In this document: positions 36,001 to 46,925 of the stretch, piece by piece | Numbering within the stretch: position 1 is the stretch's first letter | Layout: each line of letters starts with the position of its first letter | Assembly: GCA_031772625.1 (NCBI GenBank) | Contig: CM062818.1 | Coordinates: 208,658,310-208,722,309, forward strand | DNA: 64,000 bases | Source of the DNA: Pinus tabuliformis | Lineage: Eukaryota; Streptophyta; Pinopsida; Pinales; Pinaceae | Direction: 5' to 3' | The notes under the pieces: generated by a model | What the model was told of the DNA's origin: nothing | Database searches by the model: none | The model's input: the letters and a program-made list of their open reading frames with translations, nothing else | Translations under genes and position numbers: made by a program

Positions 36001-37580
36001 ATCTTCGTGGAAAGGTTCACCGATCAAGAGGGGAGCAAGTGTTTCATCAAGAATTCCAAACTTGTGGAATTCATGGGATGATGGTATGATGACACAAAAG
36101 TGAAGCAGATCAAGGAATTGAAGCTCTTCCAATCAAGGAAGTTTTTGCAATAAGTTTGGATGACCCAAAAGACAAATGAGGTATGTAGGCTTACATTTGA
36201 TATTATAGAAGTCATGTAATATGGTTGCAGATATCGTGGACCAATGCTCCATCTTAAGAGCATGATCAGAAGAAAAGATATCCTTCCTCAAAGGGATGTA
36301 GGAATGCATGGGCCACACATTCACTAGATAAAATCAACATAATATGTCCTCATATGAAGAATGAGGTGGTTGACTACGATTGAGGAACTCTGATTGGAAG
36401 CTCCTGGGAATGAAATGTGTGAAGAAAGGAAGGAAGAGATCATGGGATACGCAAGAAGGCAATCAACATCCAAAGACCAAGAAGATTTAACGAGGATATC
36501 TCCATGAAAGATATGAAGACTCTAATGAAGTATGAAAAAGAAAGACACTCTTGACAATATATATCTTTGGGAGATGTGTCGATATGTATGCAGGATGTTG
36601 ATGCAAACTAGAAGATGTCATGATAAAAGACCATCACAAAGGGATGTTGATTTTAATGTTCATTCCCTTATTTTTGAACAAATATCTAGATGGGTGTATG
36701 CAAGGCTACCGAGGGAAGATCTATGGATGTCTTCCACCACCGATGCACATGTATAGTAGGATGAAAGATCCTTAGGTAAACTTGGCATGAAAAAAGCAAC
36801 ATGGCATGAAGGAAGGTCAGATATGGACGGACGGATCACTTTCCGATGATGACATGGTTGACTCATGGATGAAAGTGATGGATGGTCGGTGCCCTATGTC
36901 GAAGTCCCAAACATGAAGACTCCTAGATAACAAAAAGAAGTCCATGACATAGTGAGGAGGAGTTCTTCAAGCAATTGGTTGTCCCATCATCTCCACTTGA
37001 GGAGTTGTTGTGGGTCCCTAATTAAGAGGGAGCCAGGAAACAAGTTTCTTACTTGGAAGAAACTTGGAAATTCCTAAGCCAAGAGGGAACTTAGGTACAT
37101 TCCTTCCGTAGGAATGAGTACATTCCTTTATTGAAATAGATATTCCTCCCTAATTAAGAGGGAGAGATAGACACATCATTCTTGTCTACATTTGGGAAGA
37201 CATAATGGAAGATTGGGTAAACATTTGGCATCCAATACTCTTTGACAATGAGTTAGGGCATCCAAGATAAGAGTAGTCATAGAGGACCGATATTCTTTGA
37301 GGACTCTAAATCCAAGATAAGAATGGTCCTGGTGGAACACACACTGAGAACCCGGGTGGGGTATGTTCCGAGAGAGACAATGATGAGGGTGTTTATACAT
37401 CACTGGTCTCGCCAGCATTGTGCTCAGATCTCGTGGGGAGCTAGACTTGTGTCAATGCCTTGCTATGTGATAATTCTAATTGATATGATGCTAAACAAAT
37501 GGGTTACCAATCCGACTCTTCTTATGAGAAATCTTGAGATTGAGAATGACCAAGTACCATTATGAATACCTCCCTAGTTA
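36001..37580 (+). other. Non-coding 3' interior of the forward Copia element
   Basis: Purine-rich sequence leading to the polypurine tract. Short frames only, none with a recognisable domain. 37170-37560 repeats 'catccaagataagantggtc' type phrases (split here: catccaagataa, gantggtc). Confidence 0.45.
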
Positions 37581-37588
37581 AGAGGGAG
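37581..37588 (+). other. Polypurine tract of the forward Copia element
   Basis: AGAGGGAG immediately before the 3' LTR start. The LTR start itself has mutated from TGTTG to TTTTC. Confidence 0.85.
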
Positions 37589-37739
37589 TTTTCAAAAGTG
37601 TAACTAGGTTCGATCTTCATAATGACATGTGTAATTGTGATTTTATGTAATTGATGAAAGGAAGAAAAATAAAATTATTATTGTAATGCTTGTCTCACGA
37701 GTTTCATGAGCAACGAATTTTATTTTTAGTAATGACTCT
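37589..37739 (+). repeat. 3' LTR of the forward Copia element, first piece
   Basis: Matches 22272-22420 of the 5' LTR and breaks off at actct, where the Gypsy element begins. It resumes at 45564. Confidence 0.9.
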
Positions 37740-40351
37740 TGTTGACCATTGGAGTGGCACCTGATGATTATATGAAGACTACATGCCCAAGGATGATCCA
37801 AAGAACACTTGTACCATCAAATATCATCAGTCAACAGAGTTTTTTAACTCTACTTCTATCTTCTCATCATCTTTCTTATACCCAGATTCCACACCCTACG
37901 GGGAATTGTAATAAGTGATACTAGTAATGATGAGTTTTTGATTCTGTAACAAGCCTAGAATGTTGGGACTCGATCAGCAAACGAGTACACCTTGAAGTGT
38001 TTTTTTATCTGGTTAATTATCCCCTCTTTTTCAAAGGCAGACAATTTTCTAGGTTTCTTCACTCACTTTTTACCCCAAAGGCGGGGTGATGGTTTGAAAG
38101 TTGAGACTCTAACACATCATAGTGTCTAGAGTCGATGTATATTACCATATTAAATCACACAAAAAATTTCGTGGAATTCAGTTAGGTCTAAGTACTCATT
38201 TTTTAATTTTTTAGATTTCCCGCAGACCAAAAATTGCAAATAAAATTGTATTTAAATTGTAATAAGTGTAGTCTAGAGAAGTTGTATGGGGTATGAGTAA
38301 TCAAAATTACACCTCTCACCCTCAACTTTCTACCATGACACACTTTGGGGTGTTAAAAATATGTTTTTAACCCTCAAAACCCACTTTTCCTAAGTTTAGT
38401 GGGAAATCTGGCAATTAATTAAGCCAAAACTTAAATAAATGGAGAAAAATAAATATCCACACATATTAAATGTTTTGGAAATGAGGTGGAAAATTATGGG
38501 GGAGTTAAAATGAAGTCCCAAGGTGATGTGGACGCCTAAAATCAAGGAAAGGACATGTGCTCAAATAAAATCAAATTGTTGGCATTAAATGAGAAAGTTG
38601 CTTACTTAGAAATTCGAATTTGTGAAGTTAATGCACATCTAGAAGGATTTAGGAGAATATGTGGTGGAGATTTTTGTGAAAAAATGTCCCCACATGGGTC
38701 ACCACCCATATACACTTGTCATTCTATCATAAAATTCAAATTTGGCACATAAGGGAAGAAAAAAATGATGTCCACTTGCCAGAATTTGATTTTTACACTT
38801 GGCATTGGAGCTCCATTCAACAAATTCGAATTTTTCTTTAGGATTTTCACCTCATGCCACTTGTTTAATCACTTCTACATTGGGATTGACTCCAATGCCA
38901 TTTGTCATTGTCATTCTTCATTGGGATTTGCTCCCAACTCTCTATATAATAGAGCCATGGACTCTCATATTGTATCATAGAACGAGCTATTGGGCTTACA
39001 AAGACACTGCTGGATTTTGTATTCATCTTTCCTATAATAAAAGAGACTTTAGGGTACTATTGTGTTGGTATTATCCTTCCATTTCTTGAGGTGATGTTAT
39101 TTCAATTGTTGTGCTTTACATTCTACATGTATGTTGGATTATGCTAGTTATCATTTTGCCACTTGTTTGGATTAGCATATGCAAGCTATCTTGTATGGTT
39201 TTTGGGTTAGAGAAATACTCTAAGAAGAGTAGCACTAGAAGATTTTTGGTGAAATTTCTAGCCTTCTCCTCCATTGTATAATCACATCCCTTATGATTGC
39301 TGACATCTTTTTCCAAGTGTGTAGAGATCTTTAGATTTGGTTGAAGGATTTACTTGGGCATGGGGTAGCTCTCCAATAGACAAACTAACTCTCAAGATCA
39401 AGAATAGAAGGACCCAATCGGTTTGCCTCGAGGATCTCATCAAATGATTTTGAAAGAGGGAGTTTCCTTTCCTCTAGCCTACTAAGATCACATAAATTTA
39501 AATTAAATATTTTTCTTGATCAATATCTTGTGCTTTCCTCTAGCCTACTAAGATCACATAAATTTAAATTAAATAGTTTTCTTTTTCCAAGTGTGTAGAG
39601 ATCTTTAGATTTGGTTGAAGGATTTACTTGGGCATGGGGTAGCTCTCCAATAGACAAACTAACTCTCAAGATCAAGAATAGAAGGACCCAATCGGTTTGC
39701 CTCAAGGATCTCATCAAATGATTTTGAAAGAGGGAGTTTCCTTTCCTCTAGCCTACTAAGATCACATAAATTTAAATTAAATATTTTTCTTGATCAATAT
39801 CTTGTGCTTTCAAGGATTTTATTTGCTACCTAGTGCATTGTTTTAACTAGACAAGTATGGAGTTCTACTTGCATGTCTTGAACTAGTTCTTATACACTAA
39901 TTGTAGATTATCATTTTGACTCTTGCAGTCATCTTTGTCTCCATTTCAGGATTGCTTTGCTTTCAATTTTTGAAACATTCTACTTTTGTTTCAAGCAAAA
40001 TACAATTTCATTTCTTAAAGAGCAAATACTTAAAAGGCACTGGTTGTTTATGTATTTCATGCTTATCTTATGATGGTTATTGTTCATATCAGTTTTTGCT
40101 TATAAATCTTTTAAAAAAAAAAAAAAAAGTCTATTTAACTCTAACAATTCTCCTAGAAACTCACATCTCTTTTTAACTTAACTTTTCATTAGGGACTACC
40201 CCCTTAGCTAACCTAGGAGATAGCTTAAACGGAGAGAGAAGGGATTTAGTGTGACATCCCCTTCTCTTGGTCCCCTGCCACCAACCACACCTTGTGGGAT
40301 TGAATGCTTTTCTCACTAACTTGTAGGTAGGTGTAGGCAGCAGGGTCAACA
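37740..40351 (+). repeat. 5' LTR of the Gypsy element, with internal duplication
   Basis: 2612 bp. TATA-like CTCTATATAATAGAGCC near 38940. A direct tandem duplication of 284 bp (39307-39590, 39591-39874) accounts exactly for the length excess over the 3' LTR. The distal end carries the shared block cctaggagatagcttaaac and gtgacatcccc. Confidence 0.92.
39307..39874 (+). repeat. 284-bp tandem duplication unique to the 5' LTR
   Basis: Both copies begin ctttttccaagtgtgtag. The 3' LTR has the segment once (from about 44794). Confidence 0.9.
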
Positions 40352-40354
40352 TCT

Positions 40355-40372
40355 TTGGCGCCATTACCTAGG
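40355..40372 (+). other. Primer binding site (Asp-tRNA type)
   Basis: TGGCGCCATTACCTAGGA lies 3 bp after the 5' LTR. It resembles the TGGCGCCGTTGCCGGGGA site of many plant Gypsy elements, with a few transitions. Confidence 0.8.
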
Positions 40373-40654
40373 ACAAGCTTTCTTGTACCTGGGAAATCGA
40401 CTAACCTTTTGGTTTTAGTATTTTTGAACTTTAGATTTAGATTCTTGCTCAATTGGCGACTCCACTCAATCCAAATTTTGCAAGAGTCTCTACTAGGAGA
40501 AATTCAAGTGGTCTAGTTAGCCCCTCTCCTAATCCTGAAAGGGTTTTTAGAGAGAGGTTGAATAGACTTTCTCGTAGTAGAGCTCTTTCTAGTCTTCGGA
40601 AAGAGGCTATTTCTGATATTCATTTTTTTTCAAGAACAAGTAGAGCCTAGCATC

Positions 40655-42605
40655 ATGAATGATCTTTTTGCTCGTTGTGACTTCACTAACATAAATGGTT
40701 ATCCTCACAATATCCCTGACAAGGCTATTGAAAAGCTGTCTTCCTTTCTAGGTAACAATGCCATTAGTGCTACATCACATGTGAAAAACTTTAATGTTTG
40801 TATCTTTAAATGGTGTAACACTGCTAACTATGAGGATGTGAATATGAGAATTTTTGTTTTATCTTTAGAAGGGGATGCTCTTGATTGGCTCATTGAGCAA
40901 CCTACTAACTCATATAACTCTTTACAAGCCATTCTAACTGCATTTTTGGATAAGTTTGGAGAAAAGAAGGAAAATAGGCATTTGATCAATGCCATTAGCA
41001 ACATGAAGAAAAATGAGAATGAAACCATGGAGGAGTTTAACAAGAGATTTAATGAATTAGTAAAAAGCATGCTTGCTACTGTTAAACCTCCTAATGAATT
41101 TCTTTTATGATCATATCTAGATGCTTTTGGGGTTGACACTACCTATGAGTTGAGGAAGGAGCCTATGAATCTAAGTGTAGCTCAATCTGAAGCCTTGAAG
41201 ATAGAAAGGGCTAGAAAGCAATTAGGAAAATCTAAAATTCCCGGTTTCAATAGAGTGCCATAAAAATCAAATGATTCCAAAGGCAAGGCCAAGGAAGAGA
41301 ATACACATTATTCTATTAAAGAATTAACTCAACTCATCAAGAGCATGGAAGCAGATCACATTAAAGAAATGCAAGCCATGCAAAATAGGTTGGCGGCCAT
41401 GGAGAGATCACAAGTGCAAAGATTCCAATCTAGGCCAAATGATAGATGGAAAAAGAATAAAGGCCCTCAACAAGAGCATAGGCCTCCAAATCCATTGGAA
41501 TCCACCAACATGATAGATCAGATTCCCCCTTTGTGTAGGCCATGTAATCAGTTCCATGAAGAAGCCACATGCCCATATGTGAAGAGAATCATGGAAAATG
41601 GCATGTTAGGAGATGAACATGTAGGGACAACTAGTCAAATCAGTATGTTCTCCATGGAGGATCAAATATACACCATTGAGAGAAATCAAGAGATCGACCA
41701 TAGGCCTAATAATCTTGGGGTTTACAATATGATTGCAAATTTTGACGAAGTCACTAAGGTTTTTGGGGAAAAACCTACATCTGGACAGATTGTTGCTATG
41801 GCAAAACACAAAGGGATGACTTATCAGAGAAGGGATATCCAAGACCAGAATAATCACAGAAATTTTTCTCCTCCTACTTCAAAATTGAATTTTGACTTGG
41901 GCAATTGGGTGAATAATGCAAAGGTTTCTATTCCAGTGACAGAACTTTTAAAGGTACCATCTCAAAGGGCCAAGTTACTAAGTGCCATTGAAGTTACTCA
42001 AAGGGAAGAAAAGCTTACTGACGAACAAGAAGATGAGGAAATTGTATTGAAAAGTATGAATTGTTATGTGGGGAATGAAGATCATCTATCATTTTATGTT
42101 TCCTTGATAGTGAATGATCGTCTTTTACACAACTGTGTGCTTGATTTAGGGGCTTCATCAAATGTCATGACCAAGAAAGTCATGGAGCAACTAAATTTAA
42201 GGGTTTCTAGGCCCTATCACAACATATGTTCAATGGATTCTAAAAGAATTGAAGTGTGTGGGATACTTAAATATTTACAGGTTTTCCTAGCTGCATACAC
42301 AGATAGAATAATGACTATGGATATTGTTGTGATAGATGTTCCAGATTCATGGGGAATGCTCCTATCAAGAAATGGGCATCAGATCTAGGTGGTAGCCTTC
42401 AAATGAACTTATAATATGCCACCATCCTCATGCCTGATAATACATGTGTCATACTTGATCGAGAGTTAGAGAAAAGATATCATGTTGAAGATCCAAGGAA
42501 ACCCAACAATGAGATTATCTACAGATCATGCCAGACAGGAAGTGATGTTGTGTTGACAAATTTTCTTCCCCCCCTTAACAAAGCAAATTCAAAACGAAGA
42601 GATTA
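40655..42605 (+). pseudogene. Gypsy Gag-protease polyprotein, lightly broken
   Basis: One frame runs from ATG 40655 to 42388 with only two internal stops (41108-41110 and about 41261). The retrotransposon Gag domain lies at about residues 60-150 (RIFVLSLEGDALDWL, FLDKFGEKKENRHLI, ETMEEFNKRFNELV). A zinc-knuckle-like CRPCNQFHEEATC follows, then a retropepsin-like domain: LHNCVLDLGASSNVMTKKV (active-site DLGAS, near 42142) and VIDVPDSWGMLLSR. A frameshift near 42373 breaks the SWGMLLSR.WASDLGG region. The next frame continues with VEDPRKPNNEIIYRS and VLTNFLPPLNK to about 42605. The DTG/DSG triad appears here as DLG, unusual for an active protease. Confidence 0.88.
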
Positions 42606-42673
42606 GGCATAGCTCCAAAAGTTGGGGTACTTCAAATCTTCCATCAGAGCATTTTCAAGACAAAACAATAGGA

Positions 42674-42976
42674 TTGGCAATAAATGCATCATCATCACCA
42701 TCACAACTAACCAAGAAGAAAAGAAAAAAGCAAAAAAAGAAAAAAGATATAAAAAATGAACCACCAGTTTTGAGCAAGATCAAGCCTCAACAAATCACTA
42801 GTCGGAAAAGGAAAAGGAAGAGGTTTGGTATATCTGATGGCCACAAACATGTTAATATTGGGGCAAGTGATAGTCCTAAGATAGTCAAAATTGGGCAAGC
42901 CACATCAAAGAAAGAACCTATGGACTTGCCTGTGAGTTGGCAGGTTCTCAAGATGGATTTCACCGAAGACATCTGA
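42674..42976 (+). CDS. Lys-rich open frame at the 3' end of the Gypsy interior
   Basis: 100 codons with two strongly basic clusters (KKKRKKQKKKK and RKRKRKR), then HVNIGASDSPKIVKIG and DLPVSWQVLKMDF. It follows the broken protease in a different register, so it is probably the eroded C-terminus of the same polyprotein. The basic clusters resemble nuclear localisation or nucleic-acid-binding tails. I do not know a named family. Confidence 0.4.
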   Translation: MAINASSSPSQLTKKKRKKQKKKKDIKNEPPVLSKIKPQQITSRKRKRKRFGISDGHKHVNIGASDSPKIVKIGQATSKKEPMDLPVSWQVLKMDFTEDI

Positions 42977-43230
42977 TGCCATGAGGCATCATTTTGTATC
43001 ATATTTCTAACCTAATCCTTTTTCTTTTTTGTTTAAATAGTTTTATTTCTTGAATAAATTATCATTTATGCTTTTAGAATAAATTCAATTTCTTCATTTC
43101 TGTACTTGATTTCATTTGATGATATTTTGAATGAATACTGTTGATATATGTCTTCTGTCGGTGGATGCAGATTTCAGGTTCTTGCACACTATCACTTTGT
43201 ATCTAGCATGCATCCCCATATGGAGCCAAA
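42977..43230 (+). other. 3' untranslated stretch before the Gypsy 3' LTR
   Basis: AT-rich and non-coding. The sequence directly before the LTR (atatggagccaaa) is only weakly purine-rich, so the polypurine tract has decayed or is unusual. Confidence 0.5.
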
Positions 43231-45558
43231 TGTTGACCACTGGAGTGGCACTTGATGATTATATGAAGACTCCACGCCCAAGGATGATCCAGAGAACACT
43301 TGTACCATCAGATATAATCAGTCAACAGAGTTTTTTAACTCTACTTCTATCTTTTCATAATCTTTCTTGTACCCAGATTCCACACCCTACGGGAATTGTA
43401 ATAAGTGATACTAGTAATTATGAGTTTTTGATTTTGTAATAGGCCTAGGATGTTGGGACTCGATCAGCAAATGAGTACACCTTGGAGTGTCTTTTTTATC
43501 TGGTTAATTATCCCTTCTTTTTCAAAGGCAGATAATTTTCTAGGTTTTTCACTCACTTTTTAACCCAAAGCCGGGGTGATGGTTTGAAGGTTGAGCCTCT
43601 AACACATCTAAGTGTCTAGAGTCGATGTATATTACCATACTATATAACACAAAAAATTTCGAAAATTTGGTTAGGTCTACGAAAACATTTTTTAATTTTT
43701 TAGATTCCCCGCAGGTCAAAATTTGCAAATAAAATTGTATTTAAATTGTAATAAGTGTAGTCTAGAGAAGTTGTATGGGGTATGAGTAATCAAAATTACA
43801 CCTCTCACCCTCAACTTTCTACCATGACACACTTTGAGGTGTTAAAAATGTGTTTTTAACCCTCAAAACCCACTTTTCCTAAGTTTAGTGGGAAATTTGG
43901 CAATTAATTAAGCCAAAAATTAAATAAATGGAAAAAAATAAATAACCACACATACTAAATGTTGTGGAAATGAGGTGGAAAATTATGGGGGAGTAAAAGT
44001 GAAGTCTCAAGGTGATGTGGACTCCTAAAATCAAGGAAAGGACATGTGCTCAAATAAAATCGAATTTCTGGCATTAAAAGAGAAAGTTGCTTACTTGGAA
44101 ATTCGAATTTGTGAAGTTAATGCACATCTGGGAGGATTTGGGAGAATAATTGGTGGAGATTTTTGTGGGAAATTGTCCCCACATGGGTCACCACACATAT
44201 ACACTTGTCATTCTATCGTAAAATTCGAATTTGGCACATAAGGGAAGAAGAAATAATGTCCACTTGCCAAAATTTTATTTTTACACTTGGCATTGGAGCT
44301 CCATTCAACAAATTCGAATTTCTCTTTGGGATTGTCACCTCATGCCACTTGTTTAATCACTTCTACATTGGGATTGACTCCAATGCCATTTGTCATTGTC
44401 ATTCTTCATTGGGATTTGCTTCCAACTCTCTATATAATAGAGCCATGGGCTATCATATTGTATCATAGAACGAGCTATTGGGCTTACGAAGACTCTGCTA
44501 GATTTTGTATTCATCTTTCATATAATAAAAGAGACTTTGGGGTACTATTGTGTTGGTGATCTCCTTCCATTTCTTGAGGCGATGTTATTTCAATTGTTGT
44601 GCTTTACATTTTACATGTATGTTGGATTATGCTAGTTATCATTTTGCCACTTGTTTGGATTAACATATGCAAGCTATCTTGTATGGTTTTTGGGTTAGAG
44701 AAATACTCTACGAAGAGGAGCACTAGAATATTTTTGTTGAAATCTCTAGCCTTCTCCTCCATTGTATAATCGCATCCCTTATGATCGCTGACATCTTTCT
44801 CCAAGTGTGTAGAGATCTTTAGATTTGGTTGAAGGATTTACTTGGGCATGGGGTAGCTCTCCAATAGACGATCTAACTCCCAAGATCAAGAATAGAAGGA
44901 CCCAATCGGTTTGCCTCAAGGATCTCATCAAACGATTTTGAAAGAAGGAGTTTCCTTTCCTCTACCCTACTAAGATCACATAAATTTAAATTAAATATTT
45001 TTCTTGATCAATATCTTGTGCTTTCAAGGATTTTATTTGCTACCTAGAGCATTGTTTTAACTAGACAAGTATGGAGTTCCACTTGCATGTCTTGATCTAG
45101 TTCTTGTACACTAATTGTAGATTATCATTTTGACTCTATCATGTCATCTTTGTATCCATTTCAAGATTACTTTGCTTTCAATTTTTGAAGCATTCTACTT
45201 TTGTTTCAAGCAAAATACAATTTCATTTCTTAAAGAGCAAATACTTGGAAGGCACTGGTTGTTTATGTATTTCATGCTTATCTTATGATGGTTATTGCTC
45301 ATATCAATTTTTGCTTATAAATCTTTAAAAAAATAATCATTTAACTCTAACAATTCTCCTAGAAACTCACATCTCTTTTTAACTTAACTTTTCATTAGGG
45401 ACCACCCCCCTTAGCTAACCTAGGAGATAGCTTAAACAGAGAGAGAAGGGATTTAGTGTGACAACCCCTTCTCTTAGTCTCCTGCCACCAACCACATCTT
45501 GTGGGGTTGAAGGTTTTTCTCACTAACTTGTAGGTAGGTGTAGGCGGCAGGGTCAACA
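43231..45558 (+). repeat. 3' LTR of the Gypsy element
   Basis: 2328 bp, TGTTGACC..GGTCAACA, collinear with the 5' LTR except for the missing 284-bp duplicate. TATATAATAG near 44431. Confidence 0.92.
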
Positions 45559-45563
45559 GCTCC

Positions 45564-46602
45564 AATTGTGAGCTTTTAGGTTTTGTCATCTAGTCATAAA
45601 AGTCAAAGTGAGTCAATGTCATGTATAAAGGACCCTTCTTGGGCATGTTACATTTGTATATGAGTCGATGAAAGAGTCTAATAGCCCTCCAAGACCAAGC
45701 AAAAGTATCTTCTTCATGTCGACTACAAAATGAAATCAAAAATCTCCATCAAAGGTCGTGTCAGCGCATCCTCTCTCAAATCGGCTTATTATCACTAGCA
45801 AACCACTATAAATAGGCAGCTCGGCCTCATTTCAGATAAAAGATTTCGGTGATCATCAAGTCTACAATTCGGTCAAGGTCTAAGGCAGAAAAGGAGTGTG
45901 AAGATCTCATAAGAAGTCTCTCTATCCAAGCGAAGGAGGAAAACTAGAAGAAGATTTGTTTGGGACTATTTTAGGGCTAATCTCCACTCACACATGCGAG
46001 GAAAGAAGAGGGTCACTGCTGCAGAAAAGGGTCAAAGATCTCCTTGCTATGCTAAAGGCCTAATCAAGGAGTACTCAAGAAGCTGAATTGAAGAAGAAAG
46101 CCTTCCAATCCAAGCAAAGGAGATGAAGAGGTTAGATCACCATATCTGTTACAACTAGGGCTGAAATAAAGTGCAAGTCTGAAGCAGAAGAAAGTCGAAA
46201 TGGAAGAATCGTCGAGAAGAAGGAAGAAGCAAGAGGGTTGATTATCGTTGACTCGGGGAAGAAGGACTCATCAAATAAGCTTTGTGTCTTGGTCTTGGAC
46301 TAGAAAATAGGTCAAGGGTCTTGGTCTTGGTCTTGGTATTTGTCAATTGAAATCTCTACGAGAAGAAGAAATTGTTCGAGTTTTCCTCTCAAGTGGGAGA
46401 GGTTTTGGCTCTGGTTGATAGCCTACATTCTGTGTCTCTTGAGTCTTGTCTCTTTATGATTTATGCATTGGTAAATTTTGATGAAGAAGAACACTAATAA
46501 TCTAAGTAAAAGAATATCCTAATCTAAAAAGTAAAAAGCACTCGCAAGCAGTTACTAATAGAAGAGAAATCACTTAATCTTGTTGCCTTAGATTTCTCAA
46601 TA
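45564..46602 (+). repeat. 3' LTR of the forward Copia element, second piece
   Basis: Resumes homology to 22420-23448 after the Gypsy insertion. Intact TATAAATAGGCAGC (45807). The stem-loop reads CCTCTCAAGTGGGAGAGG (46385-46402). Ends TTTCTCAATA followed by agcat. Confidence 0.9.
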
Positions 46603-46607
46603 AGCAT

Positions 46608-46925
46608 GCCATCATCTCCCTGTCTGCCATGAAGAGCCTAGCCATGCCATACATCTACCTGTTTGTCATTAGGAGCCTAGCCATGCTATACATCTCCCTG
46701 TTTTCCATAAAGAGTCTACCCATGTCATACATCTCCATGTCTGCCATTAGGATCCTAGCCATGCCATATATCTCCCTGTCTACCATGAGGAGTCTGCCCA
46801 TGCATACATCTCCTTGTCTTCCATTAGGAGCCTAGCCATGCCATACATCTCCCTGTCTGCCATGAAGACCCTACCCATGCCATACATCTCCTTGTCTGCC
46901 ATGAAGAGCTTACCCATGCCATACA
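46608..46925. repeat. 39-bp tandem array, part 2
   Basis: About eight units in continuation of 22147-22271, one shortened by a base or two. Interrupted at 46925 by the hAT derivative and followed by a last unit at 48027-48066. Confidence 0.92.

Larger units (their letters stand above)
37740..45558 (+). mobile_element. Gypsy-type gag-protease element nested in the Copia 3' LTR
   Basis: LTRs are 37740-40351 and 43231-45558, with TGTTGACC..GGTCAACA ends. A TGGCGCC primer site follows. The 2.9-kb interior encodes Gag and aspartic protease but no RT, RNase H or integrase. Target duplication is gctcc on the right (45559-45563) and actct on the left (37735-37739). The uninterrupted partner LTR reads ggctcc at this point, so the left copy carries two transitions. 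Needs another element's polymerase to move. Confidence 0.9.
22272..46602 (+). mobile_element. Forward Copia element, with nested Gypsy and other sequence
   Basis: The 5' LTR (22272-23448), primer site, Copia-type gag, polypurine tract and 3' LTR (37589-37739 plus 45564-46602) are all in order. Target duplication is ggcat (22267-22271) and agcat (46603-46607), in the 39-bp array of the older reverse element. The 3' LTR is interrupted by a 7.8-kb Gypsy element. After the gag the expected integrase and RT are not recognisable. About 11 kb of other sequence lies there instead, including a long unidentified coding region. Confidence 0.85.

Noticed and set aside
46608..46925. CRISPR-like regular repeat array
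   Set aside because: Units are contiguous 39-bp tandem copies with no unique spacers, inside a plant LTR.
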